Source of the DNA: Methanobacteriota archaeon
GTDB lineage: Archaea > Thermoplasmatota > Poseidoniia > Poseidoniales > Poseidoniaceae
DNA length: 6,968 nucleotides
Direction: 5' to 3'
Assembly (NCBI GenBank): GCA_011525095.1
Contig: WTIV01000054.1
Location: forward strand, 1-6,968
This document shows, in pieces, positions 1-5,490 of this stretch; positions within the stretch are counted from its first letter, which is position 1; each line of letters starts with the position of its first letter. The translations under genes were made by a program, and so were the position numbers. Under the pieces are notes generated by a model. The model did not search any database. It had not been told where the DNA came from and saw only the letters and a list, made by a program, of their open reading frames with translations.

Positions 1-423
1 GTACCATTGGAATGAATTATCATTTGTTTTCAATTTACACTTCGCATACCTGTAAGGCAATCCGTATGCCCTTGGAGCATGCCAGCATGTAATCTTACTT
101 TGTGCGTCTAGGGTGAGAAATAAAACTCCGGGTATGCCATTTTTCTTCACGTAAGTGCGAATATTGAATTCAGGAAATGTCGAAATTCCAGGAACTGCGG
201 GTAGAAATCTTGGTCTGACATTCCTCATTTGAAATGGAATAGTGCCAACGTATGCCTTACCTTCAAACAGGTCGATTTCAAGACCATCTGGGATGTGTGG
301 TTCTAGATGGCTTGGCTCAACCTCCCAGTGCATGAAGGTGAGATTCCTCCATTCTTGAGATAGCGCATGAGGTCTATCCGGCATTGGAAAAGGAACGTGT
401 TCCCTGCTAATCTTTCTAACCAT
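1..423 (-). CDS. DUF2071 (YqjF-like) family protein, C-terminus cut by window edge
   Basis: Reading the minus strand from an ATG at 423-421 gives 141 uninterrupted codons to the left edge. The protein starts MVRKISREHVPFPMPDRPHA and continues with W-R-N-L-T-F-M-H-W-E-V, then an H-I-P-D-G-L-E-I-D-L-F-E-G-K-A-Y-V-G block and P-F-Q-M-R-N-V-R-P. This order is the typical N-terminal half of DUF2071/YqjF proteins: a W-rich opening, a P.GLE.D.F.G.A..G block, then P.FN.RTYV (here PEFNIRTYVKKNG) and G..FL.LDA. Family members are usually about 230-250 residues, so roughly 100 residues are missing. They are soluble proteins of unknown biochemical role, and no signal peptide or TM segment is visible. The start codon overlaps the 3' end of the upstream membrane-protein gene by 8 bp (ATGGTTAG shared), which suggests co-transcription and translational coupling. 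Family assignment is firm; function is unknown. Confidence 0.85.
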   Translation of the reverse strand, partial: MVRKISREHVPFPMPDRPHALSQEWRNLTFMHWEVEPSHLEPHIPDGLEIDLFEGKAYVGTIPFQMRNVRPRFLPAVPGISTFPEFNIRTYVKKNGIPGVLFLTLDAQSKITCWHAPRAYGLPYRYAKCKLKTNDNSFQWY

Positions 424-2746
424 TGAAAACACTCAGAACTCCGATATCACTTGCGTAAAACACACCATTTACAAGGCACCAAAGTGAGATTGGAATCAAT
501 GCCCAGCCTAATGCTTGCGAAAATGGCTGAGATCCGAATGAACCGAACGCTCTTGAGATAGGTCCCCCCCACGATGCGATGAACCTGATTATGAGGGTCA
601 GAACACCTGCGGTCAGAACGTGTAGAATCAGAAGTAGTGGTCCTAATGCGTATCCTAATCCACCAGTCATTGTAGTGGCTGTGACTCCTTGTGTCAGTGT
701 AGCAGGGAATGCTAACCAGATGAACCACCCCATCCAAAATCCGATTAGAAGATCCCTTTCGACATCTTCTACTTCTCTCCAATTTCTAAATGACTCAGAG
801 TAGAAACCATACAGTTTGTTTGCAACGAATTCTATTTCTTTAGGTGTTCCAACCATTGAAGCCCTTACTGCTGCAGTGAAGAACCAAGTTAGCAATGCAA
901 GGTCCAGCCATGTTCTCATATCGTTATCACCCGGGAAGAATGACATAATCAGCGGTCCAATGTTTACCAGCAAGAAACCAAGTCCCCCAGCAAGAGCAAC
1001 GCTGCCCCAAAGTGAGCCTGGAATGAGTGGTTCTTCAGGAACTTCATACTTCTTACGAGGTAGGGCTACAAGCAGCATTGCGAGACCAGGTCCCCACAAT
1101 AAACTAAGTGTTGAGAAGGTAGATTGTTGGCCTCCATATCCGATGTTTTCTACCGCATCGATAATATCTTCAGAACCAGCTGTTCTTGGAGCAGAATAAG
1201 CGACATGTCCTGATGAATCGATGATTACTATCGAATCTGAAACTCCGTGCGGCATCCTCTGTGCAAATCGACTCTCACTATCGTCGATGAGTATTGGCCA
1301 AGTAGCATTAGTTATGTCCGCAATTATGTCTAAATCATCCATTCGAACATTTTCTCCAGTAACTACCTGTACAATACTAACTTCGTCACCAAGCCTTTCA
1401 GCAACATTCTGTAACTGTTTACTTTGGTCAACCGCATTCGAGGAAGCTGGCAGAGTAATTCCAATGACAACTGCAGATTTACCTTCCAACAATTCATCAA
1501 GTGATACGGAGCCGTTGCCGTTTTGGTGCAGTATGAAAGATGGTGAACGCGCATCATCTGCTACTATTGATTCTCCTCCAAGGTCTGGGATTGTGCTGGC
1601 TAGCGGTATCATCAAAATGGCCATAACAATCAATGCTGCCATCAAAGGAGGTGGCAAAAGAAGACCTTGCCTAAGTTGTGAAATTAAGTACGCTATAACA
1701 GCAACAAAACCTGAGATTGATAGCCACAAGAATGCGCTTGCTAGTGGTTCTTCATCCGATTCCACGTTGAATCGAATAATCCCTTCATGGTCGCAATTAT
1801 TTCCCGCTGTTCCGTAAATCCCAGTATCAACTGTCTTCAAGCACACAATGAGTACATTATCTCCGGCGGGTAATGGATTTGTTCCAGTCCAAACCGTTGA
1901 AGGCCTTCCAAGGTCATCATCTCTGGAGTATTTTTCGCTGGTAGCAGTGAATGCTTCAACCCTCAAATCCTCGTCGAAAACTCTCTCCTCATCGGGTTCA
2001 ACGGGTCCAAAAATATTCAATCCGGTGAAATCTTTGTCAAGATCGTCGAATCCCCAAGGTAGGGTTGCTACAAGTTGAATATGAGCAAGTTTAGCATCAT
2101 CTACGGTTACCTCTACGACAGGAGAGAACAAATCTCCAACGATTACAATTCCACCTGCATATTCTCCGCTACCACCCCATTCCAGGTTTATACTATATGG
2201 GCAAGAAGTCGTTGCAGTCATAGAGTAAGAGATAATATCATTCGGCATTGCACTAATGTTTGCAATTTCTACTTGAGTTGACAAATTATGAGCCTCACCT
2301 GCTGACCTGTATACATTTTCTGTCACGCTGCCAAAGTAACTGTAATTTCCAATCTGGACTTGTGCTTCTATAGTGACTGGGAACTGTGTTCTGCATTGAG
2401 CAAGAGGGAAACCAGTGCCTGCCTGAACGTATGCTGCGATGAATGTTGAAATCTCAAAAGAACCACTGAATCCCATTTCTAGTGGTGGCATTGATAGTGG
2501 GCCAATCGAGACACTTTGTCCTGCTTGTAGTAGTGAATTACCCATTGCTGAGCCTTGGTAATCTCTAGTCAAGTTAACCTCGCTTTCTGCACCACTGAGG
2601 TAGATTCTGTGATATTGATTACCTTCCCAGCGAACATAACCTGGTTCGTAAATTTCGTCTTCTCCCGATGCGTTTGTGATTACAGGAGTAAGTGCGGGAA
2701 TGCATATACAAAGAAGGGCAAAAATAGCCATCCACCTTCTCTGCAT
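416..2746 (-). CDS. Secreted/membrane composite protein: beta-rich ectodomain, thioredoxin-like domain without CxxC, 8 TM segments
   Basis: A 776-residue protein from the ATG at 2746. An in-frame TTG four codons upstream (2758) is possible, but only the ATG has a Shine-Dalgarno-like GGGGTGG (2750-2756) at good spacing, and it puts the arginines (MQRRW) at the head of a signal peptide (about 1-26). Residues 27-335 form a beta-rich ectodomain with N-x-S/T sequons near 58, 134, 154 and 163. TM segments lie near 336-358 and 363-386. Residues 396-540 resemble a TlpA/AhpC-like thioredoxin fold (SPSFIL opening, beta strand AVVIGITL, IVIIDSSGHVAYS hairpin), but ASSN stands where CxxC would be and the usual cis-Pro (GVP) is replaced by GVSD. 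Six more TM segments follow (about 545-563, 577-604, 612-630, 666-686, 695-722, 743-768). Positive charges (SQLRQ, RKK, FRNWREVEDVER) fit a model with ectodomain and thioredoxin-like domain outside. The last five TMs vaguely recall Yip1-type domains, which is tentative. Function is unknown. It lies 36 bp after DUF92 and overlaps the DUF2071 gene. Confidence 0.85.
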   Translation of the reverse strand: MQRRWMAIFALLCICIPALTPVITNASGEDEIYEPGYVRWEGNQYHRIYLSGAESEVNLTRDYQGSAMGNSLLQAGQSVSIGPLSMPPLEMGFSGSFEISTFIAAYVQAGTGFPLAQCRTQFPVTIEAQVQIGNYSYFGSVTENVYRSAGEAHNLSTQVEIANISAMPNDIISYSMTATTSCPYSINLEWGGSGEYAGGIVIVGDLFSPVVEVTVDDAKLAHIQLVATLPWGFDDLDKDFTGLNIFGPVEPDEERVFDEDLRVEAFTATSEKYSRDDDLGRPSTVWTGTNPLPAGDNVLIVCLKTVDTGIYGTAGNNCDHEGIIRFNVESDEEPLASAFLWLSISGFVAVIAYLISQLRQGLLLPPPLMAALIVMAILMIPLASTIPDLGGESIVADDARSPSFILHQNGNGSVSLDELLEGKSAVVIGITLPASSNAVDQSKQLQNVAERLGDEVSIVQVVTGENVRMDDLDIIADITNATWPILIDDSESRFAQRMPHGVSDSIVIIDSSGHVAYSAPRTAGSEDIIDAVENIGYGGQQSTFSTLSLLWGPGLAMLLVALPRKKYEVPEEPLIPGSLWGSVALAGGLGFLLVNIGPLIMSFFPGDNDMRTWLDLALLTWFFTAAVRASMVGTPKEIEFVANKLYGFYSESFRNWREVEDVERDLLIGFWMGWFIWLAFPATLTQGVTATTMTGGLGYALGPLLLILHVLTAGVLTLIIRFIASWGGPISRAFGSFGSQPFSQALGWALIPISLWCLVNGVFYASDIGVLSVFNG

Positions 2747-2749
2747 AAT

Positions 2750-2756
2750 CCACCCC
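2750..2756 (-). promoter_or_regulatory. Ribosome binding site deciding the start of the 776-residue protein
   Basis: Minus-strand GGGGTGG ends three bases (ATT) before the ATG at 2746-2744 and resembles the archaeal GGTG anti-16S motif. It overlaps the alternative TTG codon at 2758-2756, which itself has no purine-rich element upstream, so the ATG is the better start. Confidence 0.5.
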
Positions 2757-2776
2757 AAGCGCTATGAGTTGAAGAA

Positions 2777-2795
2777 CCCACATCATAGATGTGGG
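2777..2795 (-). terminator. Hairpin spanning the DUF92 stop codon
   Basis: A perfect 8-bp inverted repeat (CCCACATC / GATGTGGG, 3-nt loop) covers the last codons and the TGA stop (2785-2783) of the DUF92 gene. On the minus strand it is followed by TTCTTC, a weak pyrimidine tract rather than a true oligo-T run. It may attenuate read-through, protect an mRNA 3' end, or be a processing site between DUF92 and the next gene. The downstream gene starts only 36 bp later with no clear TATA box, so full termination here is doubtful. Confidence 0.4.
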
Positions 2796-3523
2796 AAACC
2801 TAAGTACCACCACATCACAATTATTCCAAAGGTTATTGCTGCGGCGTTTACGCTTCCTTTAGTCATTAATCCACGGTTCTCTAAGACTGCTCCTAGTAGG
2901 CTATCAACCTGACAACCGAGCCACCCAACAACTGCAATAATTACCGCAAGATTGAGGTCTTGTTCTGAAGCAAATGCAAGAATTGCAATGATGCTAGAGC
3001 CGACTAATGCGGCGATTTGACCATTTGGAGAAAACCCACCATTTAGTCCAGGTTCGCACTTTTTCATAGTTGTAATCATCCGAACCCTATCATCCAAGCA
3101 GCCAATTTCGGATGCGAAGGTGTCTGCTGCTGCAACGGATACTGCAGCTGAGAATAACCACAATCCATTTTCATGATCGTCCAACAAAAATGCGATTATG
3201 GCAACCAATCCAGGTAGGCCTCCATTTGCTACAACATTGCCCCAACTTCGGTGCCCGTCACTTGATTCTGAGAGCCCTTTTTCGGTTTTCTCATCGAATC
3301 TCCATTTTGTTGCCTTGTGTGCGGTCCCCAAGAATCCTAGTAGAATCATCAACCAAGTCCAGTGGCCCAGAGCGCCTACTGTTAGTCCTAATGCTGCAGC
3401 AGCGTAAACACCGGTTCTGTCTAATACTCTGTACTTTTCAGAAATTAGGATTAAGACGCTAACCACGCCTATGGTAACCAGCAGGTTACCCTGAGTTAGG
3501 CCAGGTTCCATGATGTCAACCAT
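2783..3523 (-). CDS. DUF92 family integral membrane protein (candidate isoprenyl-phosphate kinase)
   Basis: A 246-residue polytopic membrane protein with the full set of DUF92 (PF01940/TIGR00297) signatures: R92-x-x-WGNVVANGG (94-102), AADTFASEIG (132-141), GLNGGFSPNGQ (159-169), GWLGCQVDSLLGAVLE (200-215) and LMTKGSVNAAA (219-229). Length is normal for archaeal members. Hydrophobic segments lie near 13-28, 38-53, 56-68, 103-115, 121-133, 169-185, 191-206 and 227-242. Known of the family: Arabidopsis VTE6 is a DUF92 protein acting as phytyl-phosphate kinase in phytol salvage; archaeal members lack an established function. A role in phosphorylating a polyprenyl phosphate for ether-lipid or quinone side-chain recycling is an inference. 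The ATG at 3523 is chosen over a second Met at codon 5 because AAGGGGAG (3528-3535) lies four bases upstream of it. The gene has its own probable promoter and palindrome, and heads the DUF92 / composite protein / DUF2071 cluster. Confidence 0.88.
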   Translation of the reverse strand: MVDIMEPGLTQGNLLVTIGVVSVLILISEKYRVLDRTGVYAAAALGLTVGALGHWTWLMILLGFLGTAHKATKWRFDEKTEKGLSESSDGHRSWGNVVANGGLPGLVAIIAFLLDDHENGLWLFSAAVSVAAADTFASEIGCLDDRVRMITTMKKCEPGLNGGFSPNGQIAALVGSSIIAILAFASEQDLNLAVIIAVVGWLGCQVDSLLGAVLENRGLMTKGSVNAAAITFGIIVMWWYLGFPHL

Positions 3524-3527
3524 GTCT

Positions 3528-3533
3528 CTCCCC
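3528..3533 (-). promoter_or_regulatory. Ribosome binding site of the DUF92 gene
   Basis: Minus-strand GGGGAG with a four-base spacer (AGAC) before the ATG at 3523. It abuts one arm of the 17-bp palindrome at 3534-3550, so folding or protein binding there could affect ribosome access. Confidence 0.6.
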
Positions 3534-3550
3534 TTCTCGTCGGACGAGAA
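3534..3550. promoter_or_regulatory. Perfect 17-bp palindrome in the DUF92 leader (possible operator or mRNA hairpin)
   Basis: TTCTCGTC-G-GACGAGAA (plus strand) has two perfect 8-bp arms around one central base. It lies 10 bp upstream of the DUF92 start codon and about 21 bp downstream of the TATA-like box at 3571-3578, so it overlaps the expected transcription start and the 5' leader. A symmetric site there fits an operator for a dimeric repressor. With a one-base centre the RNA stem must open a wider loop (about 5-7 bp of stem), so an RNA role is less attractive but possible. No regulator gene is visible nearby. Confidence 0.5.
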
Positions 3551-3570
3551 TCTACGTCTATACCTTGCGC

Positions 3571-3583
3571 CTATATTTGTTTC
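3571..3583 (-). promoter_or_regulatory. TATA/BRE-like promoter for the DUF92 cluster
   Basis: The minus strand reads GAAAC-AAATATAG. The A/T block resembles an archaeal TATA box, with a purine-rich BRE-like GAAAC directly upstream. A start site about 25 bp downstream would fall near 3546-3550, giving a short leader of about 25 nt before the DUF92 ATG. It sits directly after the oligo-T terminator of the preceding gene. The match is by eye only; a weaker alternative is GGTATAGAC around 3556-3564. Confidence 0.4.
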
Positions 3584-3603
3584 AAAAAAACGGTTTTCAA
3601 ACC
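3584..3603 (-). terminator. Oligo-T terminator downstream of the PrsW-family gene
   Basis: Just after the protease stop codon (3613-3611) the minus strand has a small inverted repeat GGTTT-GA-AAACC (3603-3592), then G and seven consecutive T residues (3590-3584). An overlapping repeat TTTCAAA/TTTGAAA precedes it. Oligo-T runs are sufficient termination signals in archaea and the short stem would also fit a bacterial-type terminator. This separates the protease transcript from the DUF92 cluster. Confidence 0.55.
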
Positions 3604-3610
3604 TTTGAAA

Positions 3611-5005
3611 TCATGACGGAAGATGCATGACTGCGGCTAAGATTTCTCTTCCGATTATCCATAAAGTTACAATCATTACTACAATCCATGAAAGGCTTGC
3701 AATAACTTGCACAGCTAGATCCTGTTCCATGAATAACCACGACACAAACCAACTGCTACCATTCCATGCAGCGTGCCCAATAATCGCTAGACTGATTCCT
3801 AATGCGGGGTTTCTTGGTAAATTCCAAACACTGTCAAATGGTTTGTAAAGCCAGCCTCTGACAGTTCTACCTATAGTACTCAATTCTCTTTGGGTGTTTA
3901 CGATTTGGCCAGAGGCTCCATCGAAAACAACCCACGTCGCATTATCTTCGTGTGGATTATCATCAGGTGTGATTCCTCTTTTGGTACATAGGTACCATCC
4001 TATGGATACGCCTGATAAGCCAGTCCACAAAGCGTGTCCTGGTATTGAGCCAATTCCCCTCACTACTGTCGTGAGAGAGTATGATACAGCAAGTCCGCTA
4101 AATGAACCCAAGATGTATTGCAGGTTTTCCAGTAATGCGAAACCAAGGCCTACAGAGAAACCGATTTGGAAACCTCTTTTTGGGGAATCAATAAGTTTGT
4201 ACAGGCTCAATACGAATGCGGCCTTGCACAATTCTTCACCTACAGGGGCGCTTACTGTTAGGATTAGGAATTCTCCAATTGAACCAGGGCCAAGGGTTTC
4301 AATTCCAATAAAAATGAGGAGTAGTGGGAATAGTAAAGAGTTGATTACAATAGCAGGGAATGTAGAAAGCATTCCCGCTACAAGCATTTTTTCGCCTTCT
4401 ATTTTTGTTGTCATCAATTGAAAATGTCTGGTTGAGAATGCCCACCAAGCGTGAACCGGTAATGAAAAACCGAACAACCAAGCTGGTACTCCAACCAATA
4501 CTGCAAGCAATAACCAAACAGGATCATCGCTCAACATTGCGGGAAGTAATCCCAAGAATGCGGTGATTACGGTTAATGAAAATACAATCCAAAGTGTCGA
4601 AGTAGGTGGCATTTCAAGAGGTGGAGAATCTTTGACCAAGTGATGAGAAAATGAAGTTGGCACAGGTGTAACAAGCATACGTGAGTCTGGAAGCATGTGC
4701 TGAGTAGTGCCGTTTGCCACGGGAGATGCCATGATTACATGGGTCAATTTTGGGCGGCGAGCGCTTATGAAAATCAGAATAAGTGGTAATGAGCAAATCA
4801 ATGAAACAACAGTAAGACTGCCATCGCCTTCTATCAATCCGAATAATGCCAAAATCATTGTATTCGAAATTACATAGAGGAGTAAAACGATTCCAAGCAT
4901 CCTCCATATAGTGCTCCAGGGTGATGATTTGGATGCCAATGCAAGCCCTTTTGGTGGTGGCGTAAGAGGTGCCATCATGGGTTGCATAGTTGTGCTAAAG
5001 GGCAT
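3611..5005 (-). CDS. PrsW family intramembrane glutamic/metalloprotease-like protein
   Basis: A 464-residue polytopic membrane protein. The C-terminal half holds the PrsW-protease (PF13367) motifs: GEELCK with E257-E258 and K261, GFSVGLGFALLENLQY (282-297) with E293-N294, GHALWTG with H324, and GHAAWNG with H411 and N415. All expected active-site residues are kept. In Bacillus subtilis PrsW cleaves the anti-sigma factor RsiW; the substrate of an archaeal homologue is unknown. At 464 residues it is about twice the Bacillus protein: there is a Pro-rich cytosolic N-terminus (1-30), extra TM segments (about 33-58, 63-81, 136-158, 163-183, 208-236) and a roughly 60-residue soluble insertion (340-398) between the H324 and H411 helices. 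The ATG at 5005 has no ribosome binding site. It follows tandem in-frame stops (TAG TGA), which bound the start; Met7, Met10 and Met11 are alternatives. Related CAAX-protease-like (ABI) families share the EE and H motifs, but ELCK/LEN/H order favours PrsW. Confidence 0.88.
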   Translation of the reverse strand: MPFSTTMQPMMAPLTPPPKGLALASKSSPWSTIWRMLGIVLLLYVISNTMILALFGLIEGDGSLTVVSLICSLPLILIFISARRPKLTHVIMASPVANGTTQHMLPDSRMLVTPVPTSFSHHLVKDSPPLEMPPTSTLWIVFSLTVITAFLGLLPAMLSDDPVWLLLAVLVGVPAWLFGFSLPVHAWWAFSTRHFQLMTTKIEGEKMLVAGMLSTFPAIVINSLLFPLLLIFIGIETLGPGSIGEFLILTVSAPVGEELCKAAFVLSLYKLIDSPKRGFQIGFSVGLGFALLENLQYILGSFSGLAVSYSLTTVVRGIGSIPGHALWTGLSGVSIGWYLCTKRGITPDDNPHEDNATWVVFDGASGQIVNTQRELSTIGRTVRGWLYKPFDSVWNLPRNPALGISLAIIGHAAWNGSSWFVSWLFMEQDLAVQVIASLSWIVVMIVTLWIIGREILAAVMHLPS

Positions 5006-5008
5006 TCA

Positions 5009-5131
5009 CTAAACCAATTTTGTCATTGGTCCCCGCTCAGTTCGCCCATCACTCGTCACTGAAACAGCAGTCCGCTCAAGTGCGCTCATCATCGCAGGGG
5101 TTGCCCCTAACGGTGGTTGTGGTTTAACCAT
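5009..5131 (-). CDS. Possible 40-residue ORF directly upstream of the PrsW-family gene
   Basis: Minus-strand ATG at 5131-5129 opens 40 codons ending in TAG (5011-5009), directly followed by TGA and the protease ATG in the same frame. The peptide begins MVKPQPPLGATPAMMSALER and ends RGPMTKLV: polar, Pro-rich, no TM segment or signal peptide, and no family recognised. An in-frame TGA lies eight codons upstream of the ATG, so it cannot be longer. There is no convincing Shine-Dalgarno. It could be a leader peptide coupled to protease translation, or simply an open stretch in a structured 5' region. It fills most of the otherwise non-coding divergent spacer. Low confidence as a gene. Confidence 0.22.
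   Translation of the reverse strand: MVKPQPPLGATPAMMSALERTAVSVTSDGRTERGPMTKLV
5013..5030. repeat. Inverted repeat immediately upstream of the protease start
   Basis: ACCAAT (5013-5018) and ATTGGT (5025-5030) are perfect 6-bp arms with a six-base loop. The repeat ends 7 bp before the ATG of the PrsW-family gene, where a ribosome binding site would be expected and is not seen. It could fold in the mRNA leader or bind a protein dimer. Confidence 0.4.
5096..5108. repeat. GC-rich inverted repeat in the divergent intergenic region
   Basis: AGGGG-TTG-CCCCT is a short 5-bp, three-base-loop inverted repeat between the PrsW-family gene and the plus-strand two-TM gene. It stands out because the surrounding DNA is not otherwise G/C-run rich. 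No oligo-T follows on either strand, so it is not a clear terminator; role unknown. Confidence 0.3.
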
Positions 5132-5181
5132 CCGGTTGCCAAAAACATCTATTCATTAACAAAATGAGTGAATTGTAGTTC

Positions 5182-5490
5182 ATGAGTTGGTTGGACTGGT
5201 TGTTTGCACCAAGGATTGACCACAGAGGGTGGCAGACCCCTAGTGAAGCATCGAGAATCTTTCTGATCATCACTTTGGTAGTGGTGGGTTGGTGGTATTG
5301 GGATTCTACGAGTGACAATCTTTTCATGTGGTTTGGAATGACTATTCTAGTCTCGACTCCGATTCTATCAATCGGTTGGTACTTACTTTCTTTGATTGCA
5401 AAAAACCGAGAAGTCCAACTTCTAACACCGAAGGTACGCAAACCATTGGAAGAGAAAGGTAGGTTGCCTTCTCAATTCAAGAATCCGTAA
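5182..5490 (+). CDS. Small two-TM membrane protein of unknown function
   Basis: The only probable plus-strand gene, 102 residues. It has a short amphipathic, Trp-rich N-terminus (MSWLDWLFAPRIDHRGW), TM1 about 25-41 (FLIITLVVVGWWYW), a short polar loop DSTSDN, TM2 about 47-73, and a basic cytosolic tail ending PSQFKNP. No enzyme motif is seen and no family recognised. The start is well bounded: an in-frame TAG lies at 5176-5178, two codons upstream, and closes a four-codon mini-ORF that begins ATGAGTGAA at 5164. No strong Shine-Dalgarno is visible, so a leaderless or short-leader transcript is likely. It is divergent from the PrsW-family gene with 176 bp between starts, and its last 19 bp overlap the tail of the dehydrogenase gene on the other strand. 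An antisense ORF covers most of the gene, but the hydrophobic pattern supports this strand. Confidence 0.7.
   Translation: MSWLDWLFAPRIDHRGWQTPSEASRIFLIITLVVVGWWYWDSTSDNLFMWFGMTILVSTPILSIGWYLLSLIAKNREVQLLTPKVRKPLEEKGRLPSQFKNP

Noticed and set aside
816..1817. Plus-strand ORFs of 127 and 198 codons within the composite-protein gene
   Set aside because: They lie antisense to a continuous 776-residue protein with a coherent signal peptide and TM pattern; their translations are Ser/Pro/Thr-rich without any domain or start signal.
2747..2758. TTG start for the composite protein at 2758
   Set aside because: No ribosome binding site precedes it, and it overlaps the GGGGTGG that serves the ATG at 2746; it would also add GWI ahead of the signal-peptide arginines.
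3894..4421. Plus-strand 175-codon ORF opposite the PrsW-family gene
   Set aside because: It is the shadow of the conserved motif region of the protease; no ribosome binding site or recognisable domain.
5031..5130. tRNA or other known structured RNA in the divergent spacer (a GTTCG string is present near 5040)
   Set aside because: No acceptor stem, anticodon arm or T-arm pairing can be built around it.
5124..5441. Minus-strand 105-codon ORF opposite the two-TM gene
   Set aside because: Its translation lacks a coherent hydrophobic or domain pattern, whereas the plus strand gives two clean TM segments and a well-bounded start.
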